DNA from: Planctomycetaceae bacterium
GTDB lineage: Bacteria > Planctomycetota > Planctomycetia > Pirellulales > Pirellulaceae
Direction of reading: 5' to 3'
Length of the DNA: 64,000 bases
Assembly (NCBI GenBank): GCA_020638995.1
Contig: JACKHM010000001.1
Span: 930,001 to 994,000 of the forward strand
Shown: positions 35,003 to 44,259 of the stretch, in pieces
How positions within the stretch are numbered: position 1 is the stretch's first letter
How the letters are laid out: each line of letters begins with the position of its first letter
Made by a program: the position numbers and the translations under genes
Notes under the pieces: generated by a model
What the model was told of the DNA's origin: nothing
Database searches by the model: none
Seen by the model: only the letters and a program-made list of their open reading frames with translations

Positions 35003-36985
35003 TCACACTTGATCGACCTTGATCGACGTCCAGTTCTCGACTGGAATGCTGTGGGTGTTGACGCCCAGCAAACGCAGTCGAGTCAACCTTCCGCTGTACT
35101 GCCATGTGTTACTACCGGACTTCGTGTGTACCGTAATCAGGTAGGCGGTGCCGACGGTTGTTCGACCGTAAGCGGGCGTGATTTCGATTCGGAGCGCGTC
35201 AGAAGTCAGATACTCGTCCTCCACGATTTTGTCGCGAACCCAGTTGATGTTCATGATTGGAAACCCGGGTTGATTCGCCGGAAATCGTTTCGCACGCAGA
35301 TCGACCGCAAATGCGCCATCCTGTACATCATTTGTCGTGAAGCGAAGCGTCCCGAGTTTCTCACCGAGACTACCGTCAGGGGTGATCGACACCGTGATAT
35401 GCCCACCCGATGCGATCCGTTGCCCATCGCGAATTCCGACAATCTTGTAGCCTGGCACCAGCTTCAGATTCGAGATCACTAAGTCTTGTTGCCCTCGATT
35501 GCTGACGATGATCGTCTGCGTGGGATTGTCGCCAACCACAATGCCATTGAAATCAATCTTGCCATCTTTGACGTAGCGTCCGCTGAACGACACGTCGAGA
35601 TCGGGTGTTGTGGGTCGGTTGGTTGTCGGACCGCTGGTGACAATCTGAGGTCCTGCAGGCTGGGGTTTGATTAACATGTCGATCACGATCTGCGGCGGAG
35701 TGCTAGGTGTAGGTGTAGCGTTCCCGTTGTTGACGGCAGGCTGAACTCCACCGCTAGGCGTTCCACCTACATCACCGTTATTCGCGGGTAGATTGCTGAT
35801 CGGTTTGCCGACCAACGTATGCGCTCCGACCCAGCCACTAAGCAAGATGTCCACTCGTGACTCATTGCCATCGTTGGTCGTGATGGTCAGGTGTCCCGAA
35901 TGAGCACCGAGCGATTCTGTTTGCATGCCGATGGAAAAAGTTGCCTTGCCTCCAGGGCTGACTTCGGATGGTGGCGCTGTGACAAATTGAAATCCAACGG
36001 GCAGTTGAGCAACACTCATCGTCAATGCCGCGTTTCCTTCATTCGTGATCGTCACTTCTTGCACCGGAGACTTTGAACCTTGGGCTGTACTGCCGAATTG
36101 CAATGTAGTTGTGGACACGGCAACTTCCGGCGAACTCCACTTCCCAACCAGCGGCGTGTCGTTTCTCGCACCGAAGTCGATCTGCTGCTCGGGCATGGTG
36201 TCGCGATCGGTATTCAGGTACCAGTTCAAAAAACCCCATTGGTTCGTGCGAACCGCGCCGATGTCATCCCTGCCATCGCCGTTCCAATCACCCACGACGG
36301 GCCGGTCACCGTTGAGGCCAAACGCGTACTCGTCTTCCGCCCAGACATTGCCGTCCCAGTTCAGGTACCATCGCATGACTCCGTCTGCGCCGTTGCGAAC
36401 GACACCGATATCGGTCTTGCCATCGCCGTTCCAATCGCCGGTCACCGGCGTATCACCGTTCAGACCAAACGCGAATTCCATTTCAGGTAGCGGATCGCTG
36501 TTGGTATCGAGATACCAATGAATCAACCCATCTTGCCCGTTGCGAGCCACGCCCACGTTGTCGCCGCCGACGCCGTCCCAGTCTCCAACCACCGGCGTGT
36601 CGCCGTTAAGCCCAAATAGGTAGTCGATCTCATGCAGCGGATCGTTGTTCGTGTCGAGATACCATCGCTTGAAGCCATCCGCACCGTTGCGGACCACACC
36701 TTGGTGATCCTGTCCCGTGCCATTCCAATCGCCCGCCAGGTGCTTATCACCCGCAACACCGTACGAAAGATCGATCTCGTGAGCCGGGTCGTTGTCGATG
36801 TTCAGCAGGATCTGATTGGCCCCGCGAGCGATTCCCACAAAGTCCGCCGCGAACAGCTCGCGCCGCTCCAGCATCTCGTGCCGCAGCGTACGACGCATGC
36901 GTCCTCGCTGATGTGACTTTCGCGACTTGGACGGACGCTTTCGGGCACTCGAAACACCAAAAACCTCGCAAATCATCTCGAACAT
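35003..36985 (-). CDS. Secreted LEPR-XLL protein with FG-GAP-like repeats and ASH domains
   Basis: A 660-residue surface or secreted protein. It begins with a basic segment (residues 14-35) and then LRHEMLERRELFAAD, the LEPR-XLL-type N-terminal motif of planctomycete extracellular proteins. Residues 79-275 hold four tandem 49-residue repeats of the form GDTPVxGDWNGDGxxDIGVVRNGADGxxxWYLD, resembling calcium-binding FG-GAP/VCBS propeller blades. Two choice-of-anchor D/ASH-type beta-sandwiches follow (about 290-385, LQFGSTAQGSKSPVQEVTITN; about 465-570, IDFNGIVVGDNPTQTIIV), joined by a Pro/Thr-rich linker. No enzymatic motif is visible; an adhesive or structural role is likely. It is upstream of the ECF sigma gene on the same strand, separated by the stem-loop at 34934. 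Confidence 0.88.
   Translation of the reverse strand: MFEMICEVFGVSSARKRPSKSRKSHQRGRMRRTLRHEMLERRELFAADFVGIARGANQILLNIDNDPAHEIDLSYGVAGDKHLAGDWNGTGQDHQGVVRNGADGFKRWYLDTNNDPLHEIDYLFGLNGDTPVVGDWDGVGGDNVGVARNGQDGLIHWYLDTNSDPLPEMEFAFGLNGDTPVTGDWNGDGKTDIGVVRNGADGVMRWYLNWDGNVWAEDEYAFGLNGDRPVVGDWNGDGRDDIGAVRTNQWGFLNWYLNTDRDTMPEQQIDFGARNDTPLVGKWSSPEVAVSTTTLQFGSTAQGSKSPVQEVTITNEGNAALTMSVAQLPVGFQFVTAPPSEVSPGGKATFSIGMQTESLGAHSGHLTITTNDGNESRVDILLSGWVGAHTLVGKPISNLPANNGDVGGTPSGGVQPAVNNGNATPTPSTPPQIVIDMLIKPQPAGPQIVTSGPTTNRPTTPDLDVSFSGRYVKDGKIDFNGIVVGDNPTQTIIVSNRGQQDLVISNLKLVPGYKIVGIRDGQRIASGGHITVSITPDGSLGEKLGTLRFTTNDVQDGAFAVDLRAKRFPANQPGFPIMNINWVRDKIVEDEYLTSDALRIEITPAYGRTTVGTAYLITVHTKSGSNTWQYSGRLTRLRLLGVNTHSIPVENWTSIKVDQV
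36161..36751 (-). repeat. Four tandem 147-base repeats in LEPR-XLL gene
   Basis: Each 147-base unit encodes one 49-residue FG-GAP-like blade. Units two and three start GDTPV and all four share GDW and a WYLD/WYLN ending. They cover residues 79-275 of the protein. Confidence 0.75.
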
Positions 36986-37263
36986 CGTGCATCTCCCAAA
37001 ATGGCGTTGTTGACCTGACGAGAGAACAACGCTGGAGCGTTACACACACGCGGCTGTTTTCTGTTGTTCGGCGGATCTGCGCTAGGATTCGACCCGGATA
37101 CCAATATGGAATGGCGGTAGATCGCTGTGGGGCAGTGATGAGGCGTACGGGTGCGAAGGCAACGAAGCTGGCGCGACGCTCACGGCAATAAAACAGTTGG
37201 CTGGATTCGCGGTTGGGTGCGCATACCTAACCCCGAGGTCACCGACCTCGACGCATCGCTTCA

Positions 37264-38724
37264 TCAGGCATCGTACGGTAGGCCAAAGTAGTTGTGAATA
37301 AACGCCTTTCGATCGCCTTCATACCTGGCGTACTGAACTAAAGAGTAGAGCTTTTGCTGGTCGCGCTTTAGCTTGTCGTTCAACCGTTCTTGATCGCGAA
37401 GCGCCGCGGGCAGTTCGGAAACAACTTCAACATTCAACGGCGAGAGGGATCCTTCGATTACTCCATAGCGATCAAGCATGGCGAGTGCGGATTCAAGTCG
37501 GCGGTCGTGCTTATCACGGTGATGCAGACGCTCGCGGAGCCAATCGGTACCAAAGGCGTTTACCTGCTCCAATTCATGTTCCAAGAAGTCGTACACTCGT
37601 TCGTAAAATTCAGTGTCCGGGTTGCTCCACCGAATGAACTCCATTTGGGTCGCGAGGTCCCGTTGATCGTACAGCAACACACATCGCGAAGGTAATCCGT
37701 CCCGCCCCGCTCGCCCGATCTCCTGATAGTACGACTCCATCGAACCGGGCACGTCGGCGTGCGTTACGTATCGAATGTCTTCCTTGTCGATCCCCATTCC
37801 AAAGGCGTTCGTCGCCAACACCAAATGCTCTGGCTCGTTCATGAACTGCTCTTGAACCTGTCGTCGCCGCCCACGTTCCAGATCGCCGTGATAGACCAGA
37901 TGCGGAACGTCCATTTCCCACAGCTTGTCACTGAATCGCATTAAGGTCTTGATCAACGTGAAATATACAATCCCAGTACCCGGATGCTCGTCTCGAATGC
38001 GCAGGAGATGTTGCAGCTTTTCGTCGTCCTGCCAGGTATCGATCACGTCCAAACTCAAGTTGGGCCGATCTATGCCTTCGTGAAATAATAGAAGAGCGTC
38101 TTCGTCCAGGCCGAGTTGCCGGGCGATATCTCGCTGGACGTCCGGTGTTGCCGTTGCAGTGAGGGCGATCGTTGTTGGATTTCCCAGGGTTTCGCGGATG
38201 TCTCCCAAACGCGTGTAGTCCGGGCGAAAGTCGTGCCCCCATTCGCTAATGCAGTGCGCCTCGTCCACCGCCAGCAATCTGACATCACGCCGACAAATTA
38301 CGTCCAGGAAATCAGGCTTTCTGAATCGCTCTGGCGTAACGTACAACAACGCATAGTCACCTCGGCCGATTTCCTCGTAGCGTTGTTCGCGAACTTGTCG
38401 TGTCAGAGAAGAGTTGATGAAAGTTGCCGGAATGTTTTTTGAGCGCAACGCATCGACTTGATCCTTCATCAACGCGATCAACGGCGAAATGACCAATGTC
38501 AGCGGTCGGCGCTCGGCTAACTGCACGGCAAAGTGAATCGCAGGAATTTGGTAGCACAGCGACTTGCCCATCCCTGTCGGCATGATGACCAGCGTATGCC
38601 TGCCGGCAAGCACATGCTCGATGACATTCAGTTGTTGGCCGCGAAAGTCCGCATGACCGAAACAGTCTTGCAGGATATCTCTCGGTGATTGCACTGCAAT
38701 AACTAGATTCCTTCGTCCGCACAC
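37264..38724 (-). CDS. RecQ-family DNA helicase lacking the zinc-binding cysteines
   Basis: A protein of about 486 residues. The first 350 residues form a RecQ core: FRGQQLNVIEHVL, Walker A MPTGMGKS (48-55), LVISPLIALMKDQVDAL, DEAHCISEWGHDFRPDY (154-170), LTATATPDVQ, ATNAFGMGIDKEDIRYVTH and YYQEIGRAGRDG. It should unwind DNA 3' to 5' in repair or recombination. The C-terminal region departs from the norm: about 95 residues with a winged-helix-like stretch are inserted before KAFIHNYFG, and the CRR and CGxCDxC cysteines are absent. The protein stops nine residues after AFIHNYFG begins. No HRDC domain is present. The start is uncertain: GTG at 38724 or GTG at 38694. Confidence 0.9.
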   Translation of the reverse strand: MCGRRNLVIAVQSPRDILQDCFGHADFRGQQLNVIEHVLAGRHTLVIMPTGMGKSLCYQIPAIHFAVQLAERRPLTLVISPLIALMKDQVDALRSKNIPATFINSSLTRQVREQRYEEIGRGDYALLYVTPERFRKPDFLDVICRRDVRLLAVDEAHCISEWGHDFRPDYTRLGDIRETLGNPTTIALTATATPDVQRDIARQLGLDEDALLLFHEGIDRPNLSLDVIDTWQDDEKLQHLLRIRDEHPGTGIVYFTLIKTLMRFSDKLWEMDVPHLVYHGDLERGRRRQVQEQFMNEPEHLVLATNAFGMGIDKEDIRYVTHADVPGSMESYYQEIGRAGRDGLPSRCVLLYDQRDLATQMEFIRWSNPDTEFYERVYDFLEHELEQVNAFGTDWLRERLHHRDKHDRRLESALAMLDRYGVIEGSLSPLNVEVVSELPAALRDQERLNDKLKRDQQKLYSLVQYARYEGDRKAFIHNYFGLPYDA

Positions 38725-38922
38725 TTTTGCGTGCCAGTAACGCAGCCGTCGTCTTCATCGAATTTGGTCATGGTGAAACGTCCATCCTGACCGATTTCTC
38801 CGAATGCTGCGCGGTCACCTCTGGGAGCTACCTCCTCGGTATCTTAATCACTCCTTTCACCGGACCACAAGTCACAATTAGATAACTAAGAAGCCCGTTC
38901 CTGGGAACATCCACAAAGCGAG

Positions 38923-40812
38923 TTAGCGTCGATGATGCCCCTCGCGGCGCTCATGAAGACCGCGAGCTGGATGTCCATGCTCTGTGTGCCCCGCCCCACC
39001 ACGTTCGGGCACGAACGAAGCTAGTTCTTCCATCGTCACGGCACCATCGGAATTGGCATCTGCCTGCGAAATATGTCCCCATATTCCTTCCGGTACTTCG
39101 TCGACGGTTAGCGCGCCGTCTTCATTCGCATCAAACCCAGAAAACGGATCGCGACGGTGGTGTTCCAGCGCAATTGCGGTGAGTTCTTCCAATGAGATTC
39201 CTCCGTCTTCGTCGGTGTCGCCAGTAGAAAGGATTTGCCACAGGCGGTCAGGGACTTCATCGGACGTCAACAGGCCATCGTCGTTTGCATCAAACTTTGC
39301 AAAGAGTTCCATCCCACGCTGCTCCTGACGGAATGCGAGAAGCTCTTCCATCGAGATTTGGGCGTCCTCATTGGCATCAGCAGCGATAAGCCGCGCCCAC
39401 AACATTTCCGGCACTTCGTCCTCGGTAAGCAGACCGTCTTCGTTCGCATCAAGTTGTGCAAACCGGGTCGGGCGCTCTCCATGGCAACCTCCATCACTGT
39501 CGTCAAGCGGACCGTCATCAATGGATTCATCATCCGTATCGTCCGTTTGCTCGTCTTCGTCTGCAGTGTCGTCGGTGCCAGCCTCTTCCTCGTCTGCATT
39601 GCTGTCATCAGACGGAGTTTCTTCCGACGTTGTATCTGTCTCGTCCGTGGGACTCGTATCATCAACAGGTGTCGTGTCGTCAACGGGTGTCGTCTCGTCG
39701 GTGGGAGTCGTTTCGTCTGGCGCGGGTTCGGTGGTATCGGTAGTGCCAGGATCTTCGATTGGCAGCGAAACCACCTGCGTTGCATTGTTCAATTGGTTGA
39801 TGACCATCAGGGCATCCGAAGCTGTAACGCTTCCGTCCCCATTGCAATCGACCAACATAAACGTCGCGTCGGTTTCACCTTCGCCAAAGCCCAAGGCTCG
39901 GGGTCCGCTTCGATTGAGATCGTTGATCACTACCAGCGCGTCGCTAGAGGAAACGACACCATCACCGTTGACGTCTGCGGGCGCATACGTGTTGTGATGC
40001 GAAGAGCCCGCGACCAGAACTTCGACCGTACCGCCCACTCGACCTCGACGCCAACCACGAAACCGATTGAACCCGGACCGGTGGTCATTGCCGTTTCGAC
40101 GCGGCAACCCCGTGTTGCCTGAAGAGTCGTCCGACGAGGTGTCGCCGCCGGAGTTATTGGTTCCTCCCGAGGTATCGGTCCCGCCGCTTTCCGTATTGGT
40201 GTTTCCACTGGCATCCGTTGCTGGTGCGTAGAGTCCAAGAATCTCGTCGATATCCGCCGTTGATAACGAAGTGAATGATTGGCTGGGGGATACATTCGGC
40301 CGCAGCACCGACCCCGCGACGTTGATATGGTCGAGTCCCAACGCATGACCTATTTCATGTACCGCGACATAGACAAAGTCGAAGGCCGAAGCACCCAAAT
40401 TGTTGCCAATCTCCCACGGGTCCGCCACGTCGAACTCGATATCACCTGCCAAAGGTCCGCGATTTACATCATCAGGCAGATAGGCTTGGGCCAGAATGCC
40501 ACCACTGCCATCAATGGACGTAAAGCTGATATCCAACGAGTCCGACTGGCGGGCCAACGTGGTTTGTGTGAAGGTCAGATCCGCGACTTGCGCCCAAACA
40601 TCGAGTGCAGTCTTGAGTGCCGATTCGACTTCTGACTGGCTGAGGCCCACGCTTGCAGGCACGTCACCAACGTAGTAGCTCAGGGAAGCGGAGCCCTGAC
40701 CGGGCCCATCCCAACCGAGGCTCGCGGCCAAGCAAAGGCGTTGTTCCAACGACTCGACGCGAAGTTTATTTCCATTCGACTTTGCGTTTCGCTTCCGGCT
40801 AATTCGTTTCAT
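38923..40812 (-). CDS. Secreted matrixin metalloprotease with dockerin and EF-hands
   Basis: A 629-residue exported protein. A basic N-terminus leads into LRVESLEQRLCLAAS, a LEPR-XLL-like motif. The metalloprotease domain (about 33-195) has the zinc site HEIGHALGLDH (152-162) of matrixins. A Ser/Gly/Asn-rich linker follows. Two dockerin-type repeats lie at 279-300 (DVNGDGVVSSSDALVVIN) and 322-342 (DCNGDGSVTASDALMVIN). A linker of about 85 residues made almost only of Asp, Glu, Thr, Ser and Pro (353-438) precedes six EF-hands in three pairs (DANEDGLLTEDEVPE and similar, 454-595). It probably cleaves extracellular protein in a calcium-dependent way. The gene lies 87 bases after the intradiol dioxygenase gene on the same strand. 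Confidence 0.92.
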   Translation of the reverse strand: MKRISRKRNAKSNGNKLRVESLEQRLCLAASLGWDGPGQGSASLSYYVGDVPASVGLSQSEVESALKTALDVWAQVADLTFTQTTLARQSDSLDISFTSIDGSGGILAQAYLPDDVNRGPLAGDIEFDVADPWEIGNNLGASAFDFVYVAVHEIGHALGLDHINVAGSVLRPNVSPSQSFTSLSTADIDEILGLYAPATDASGNTNTESGGTDTSGGTNNSGGDTSSDDSSGNTGLPRRNGNDHRSGFNRFRGWRRGRVGGTVEVLVAGSSHHNTYAPADVNGDGVVSSSDALVVINDLNRSGPRALGFGEGETDATFMLVDCNGDGSVTASDALMVINQLNNATQVVSLPIEDPGTTDTTEPAPDETTPTDETTPVDDTTPVDDTSPTDETDTTSEETPSDDSNADEEEAGTDDTADEDEQTDDTDDESIDDGPLDDSDGGCHGERPTRFAQLDANEDGLLTEDEVPEMLWARLIAADANEDAQISMEELLAFRQEQRGMELFAKFDANDDGLLTSDEVPDRLWQILSTGDTDEDGGISLEELTAIALEHHRRDPFSGFDANEDGALTVDEVPEGIWGHISQADANSDGAVTMEELASFVPERGGAGHTEHGHPARGLHERREGHHRR

Positions 40813-40899
40813 GGATTCGTCTCCGATCTGACTAGGATTTCCTCGGCAGCTCTCTAGGACAAATCCGGTCGCGAATTGTCACACTTGGCCTGCATTTTT

Positions 40900-41598
40900 T
40901 TAACTATTGGAACCAACTCGCGATGGCAGGGCCCGGTCGTCCGGCGTCTGGCCCAACACAATGTCGAAATTCGCGGCAAACTCGCCAGGGTTCGATTCTT
41001 TAATCGGCTTGAATTCAGCCTGGACGAGCTCCGCATCGACGATGTCTCGGAGTCCGCGGAAGACCCCATCACGAGCGTTGTTTTGATGGCCGGCAATAAA
41101 GATCTGAGAGGTGAGTAGCTCGCGTCCCCCCTTTTTGATCATGAAGTGAATGTGCGGCGCAGGTCTGCCCGGATACGGGACGGGCTTGATCGTACGAAAA
41201 CGATACTCGCCCGCCGATCCGGTGGTGAAGTGGCCGAAGCCTTGAAAATTTTTGTCTCGCTGGGCGGCCTTGGGAACACTGTCAGCTGTGTGCAGGTAGA
41301 CTGCGTTGGCATCACACTGCCAGATTTCAATCGTTGCATCTTTAATGGGCCGACCACCCGCATCGAGAATTTTTCCCGAGAGGTGAGTAATCTCGCCGAC
41401 TGCTGGCGTCGTCGAATCGTTGATCACGATCAAGTCGTTGTCTTTGTCCAACGGGAGCTTGTCTGGGTAAAATGGCCCTTCCGTCAAACGGGGAGTGAGC
41501 AGCAAGTCCTCCGCGAACAACCCAGGAGTTAGGAAGTAACTCGCGCTCAGCGCGCCAACGAACCTGCGGCGGTTCGTCACGAATCGGCGGTCTGTCAT
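40900..41598 (-). CDS. Intradiol ring-cleavage dioxygenase, exported type
   Basis: A 232-residue non-haem iron dioxygenase. The Fe(III) ligands of the family are all visible: Tyr101 in WQCDANAVYLH, Tyr142 in TIKPVPYPG, His149 and His151 in APHIHF. The TEGPFY block near residue 39 is also typical. These enzymes open catechol or protocatechuate rings between the hydroxyls using oxygen. The N-terminus has twin arginines and a hydrophobic stretch (RRRFVGALSASYFLTPG), so Tat export is likely, as for other single-subunit bacterial members. It sits between the peroxidase and matrixin genes on the same strand, 128 bases after the peroxidase stop. Confidence 0.92.
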   Translation of the reverse strand: MTDRRFVTNRRRFVGALSASYFLTPGLFAEDLLLTPRLTEGPFYPDKLPLDKDNDLIVINDSTTPAVGEITHLSGKILDAGGRPIKDATIEIWQCDANAVYLHTADSVPKAAQRDKNFQGFGHFTTGSAGEYRFRTIKPVPYPGRPAPHIHFMIKKGGRELLTSQIFIAGHQNNARDGVFRGLRDIVDAELVQAEFKPIKESNPGEFAANFDIVLGQTPDDRALPSRVGSNS

Positions 41599-41726
41599 AC
41601 GGCAACACCTCTTTTAAAAGGAAGTAGTGAAGGTCTTCGAGCGAGCAAATGCGATCTCGCGCTAGTTCCAGATATTGTCTAACGCTTGAGTTATCAGAAT
41701 GTTGCTGCCGGCAAAGAACAAGTTGT

Positions 41727-43913
41727 TTATGCGATCGGACGCGGATTGCGTCGAGCGTTAACCACGTCTTCGGCCAACAAGTCGAGCACGCTGACGCCGA
41801 GATCAATTCCAAGCAATCGCTGATTCCCTCGTGAAATCAAGACATCCTGCACTAAATCCGTAGTATTACCCAACGTCGACGACGCGGCTACGCGAACTTG
41901 GTAGTCACCTGTTTCTCGGAACTCGGAAAAACGGTAACGACCATTCCGGTCCGTCTTTGTTGTGGCAACGACGTCACCGTCGTCGTTAAGCAACTCGACG
42001 GTAACTCCGCTGATGCCGGTTTCACGACGATTCAGTATCCCGTCTCCGTTGGAATCGGCAAAGACCTGGCCCTGAACTTCCGCTCGGAAGAAAAAGACAT
42101 TGTCCTGTAGGTTCGTAATGGTCGTATTCCGTTGCAGAATATCAGATAGTCGCGTTTGATCGATCATCCTCAGTTCGCGACCGGAGAAGACATTCTCATA
42201 CCAGAGGCGATCACCGTCGCGTAATCGCTCGAATTGATCAGCAACGATGCGTTGAAACGTCTCGCCTAGGGAGCTGCCAGGCGCGTGATCTTCTGCAAGG
42301 CCGCCCACCCACAGATCGATGTTATCGACCGTGCCATAGAGTTCGGCGAGCGTCTGCTGGACCTCCGGGTCGGACGTAATCTCTTCAAAGCTTTCTACGC
42401 GCGGCAATCCATAGGCTTCGCGAACCGCGTTGTAATCCGCCAGCCCATGGTCGCGACCGCGTTGGATATTCAGCGATGCCAGATCGAGCCCGCCCTGGCC
42501 CGGCGCTCCAAATAAGAAGTTTCGTAAACTATCGACAACCTGCAAATCGATTTCCTCGGACTGAGACGAAGCCACATACTTCAGGATCGAGTCGATCCCC
42601 GTTTCCTGGAGCAACGCGGGATTGAAGAATGCCTCGCGAAGCTCAACCTCGTCTCGAACAGCCCTTCCATCGTTGCCAAAGAACTCGACGTCCTCGTTGA
42701 TCGTGCTGTGGCCGAACCGAAACGCGGCTGTCGAGAACTCGTTGGCAATCGTCGGATTAACAGTCGCGTCGTAGCCGTCGTAACTGGACAGAACATTGCG
42801 ACCCAGCAAAGACGGCAAGAACTCGTTAAAGGTAATCGCCTGAATCTCGGCAATCACAATCGCCCGTGCTTGCTGAAAGATCTCTTCATCGCTGAGATCG
42901 GGGTTCTCTCCCCCGATTTTGTCAGCCCAATAGTTGTGCTCGCGAACGAACAGCGTTTGCATGGAAGTCAACTCGAGGTTTTCGTTGGCACGAATGTCTC
43001 CCGCAATAAAGTTGCCGTTTTCGTCGGTTGGCAACAATCCATCGTCACCGATCAGCAATCGCCCGCCCGTGAACTCACGCAGACTCGCGGCGGTCTCGGC
43101 GTCTGAGCCGTAGATCATTGACCCGTCAATCCAAGCCGTAATCTCTGTGATCTGTTGCCTGGGGTTAGTGGAGTCGGTACCGGTGCTCTCGTCGAAGCTG
43201 GATCGAGTGAGCGAGATTACTTGGTCACCCGTCGTATTGGGATCGAAGTAAGGATCACCCGTTGGCACCTCGATATCAAACGATTCGGTGCCCGCCGCTT
43301 GAGTCGTCGTCAGGTCGATATCATGATCCAAAAACTGTCCCCAGACATAAAGAAACGCTGAGAGATTACGGTCGTTGGGAACGGCTTCATCGACGTGGTC
43401 GGACAACGCATTACTGATCTCCCGAGCGCTCGGGCGATCTTCTCCCGCCGGCGCTGAGATTCCGTCCGAGTAGTCCGCGGGGGCGACACGCAATAGTTGC
43501 TCGCCCGAGCTGCCCAGCTCCGGATCTTCAAGGTTGTTACCTGTACCGTCGATCGATCGAACTTCTTCGGGCGCGGTCGGTATGCCATCAGGATTCTTTT
43601 GCGGGCCTTGGTCTCGACCGCCTCCACGATTGATCCGATTAATGACCATCAATGCGTCCAGAGGTGATCGCTGGCCGTCAGCATTCACATCCGTGAAGTG
43701 TGCGGCGGGCCGAGTACCCGGTGCGTTCATTTCGTTGACGACGATCAAAGCATCTAGCGCGGACACGCTCCCATCGTTATTGACGTCTTCCGGATCGAAA
43801 AAGTTGTGGGCAGGTTGCAGATCGGCCGCCAATAACTGGCGAAGCTCCAGTCGTTCGAGCGTCAGCTTCTTGCGATTTTTAGTCCGCTTCTGATTGGTCT
43901 TTCGGCGTGGCAT
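41727..43913 (-). CDS. Animal-type haem peroxidase with LEPR-XLL leader and dockerin repeats
   Basis: A 728-residue secreted peroxidase. A basic N-terminus and LERLELRQLLAAD (LEPR-XLL-like, 19-31) precede two dockerin-type repeats (DVNNDGSVSALDALIVVN and DVNADGQRSPLDALMVIN, 43-93). The peroxidase domain (about 115-600) has the animal-type active site: WGQFLDHDID with distal His197 and the Asp that can link the haem, Arg324 in TSMQTLFVREHN, and proximal His402 in FRFGHSTI. The C-terminus is an SdrD B-like beta-sandwich (GQVFADSNGDGILNRRETGISG). It would oxidise halides or aromatics with hydrogen peroxide outside the cell. The dioxygenase and matrixin genes follow on the same strand. Confidence 0.94.
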   Translation of the reverse strand: MPRRKTNQKRTKNRKKLTLERLELRQLLAADLQPAHNFFDPEDVNNDGSVSALDALIVVNEMNAPGTRPAAHFTDVNADGQRSPLDALMVINRINRGGGRDQGPQKNPDGIPTAPEEVRSIDGTGNNLEDPELGSSGEQLLRVAPADYSDGISAPAGEDRPSAREISNALSDHVDEAVPNDRNLSAFLYVWGQFLDHDIDLTTTQAAGTESFDIEVPTGDPYFDPNTTGDQVISLTRSSFDESTGTDSTNPRQQITEITAWIDGSMIYGSDAETAASLREFTGGRLLIGDDGLLPTDENGNFIAGDIRANENLELTSMQTLFVREHNYWADKIGGENPDLSDEEIFQQARAIVIAEIQAITFNEFLPSLLGRNVLSSYDGYDATVNPTIANEFSTAAFRFGHSTINEDVEFFGNDGRAVRDEVELREAFFNPALLQETGIDSILKYVASSQSEEIDLQVVDSLRNFLFGAPGQGGLDLASLNIQRGRDHGLADYNAVREAYGLPRVESFEEITSDPEVQQTLAELYGTVDNIDLWVGGLAEDHAPGSSLGETFQRIVADQFERLRDGDRLWYENVFSGRELRMIDQTRLSDILQRNTTITNLQDNVFFFRAEVQGQVFADSNGDGILNRRETGISGVTVELLNDDGDVVATTKTDRNGRYRFSEFRETGDYQVRVAASSTLGNTTDLVQDVLISRGNQRLLGIDLGVSVLDLLAEDVVNARRNPRPIA

Positions 43914-44259
43914 GAGAATCTCCTCCCGGTTCCAGATGTCGTATCCAGCAAACGGCCTGACTGGCCAGAATTGATTGAGCTGGATGGCCTTGTCTCTTAA
44001 CGGTCAGGACCAGTTCAGGTCCCCGGCGCAACATTCGCCGTATGAGAAATGAAAACTCGACCGCGAAGAATTTATTGCACTGGGCAGTTGCATTAAGGAT
44101 TGAGATTCGTCCTAACAAGTTGTGGTACGCCGCATCCAATCGGTCACCGCTCGCTCGCTGCAACAAAATGCGAGACTTTTCGTTGTATCTAGGTAGAATG
44201 TCAGGTCGTCGCCGTCGCGGCATGCACCAATCGGTGTGTAACAGGGAACAGGTGGTCGA
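43914..44259. other. Gene-free divergent spacer
   Basis: A 346-base region between the peroxidase start (minus) and the ECF sigma start (plus). It should contain promoters for both units. No gene is credible here. I could not assign -35/-10 boxes with confidence, though TAGAAT (near 44195) is a possible -10 for the sigma gene. Confidence 0.5.

Noticed and set aside
43879..44223. Minus-strand open frame upstream of the peroxidase
   Set aside because: It overlaps the peroxidase start in another frame and looks non-coding by composition.
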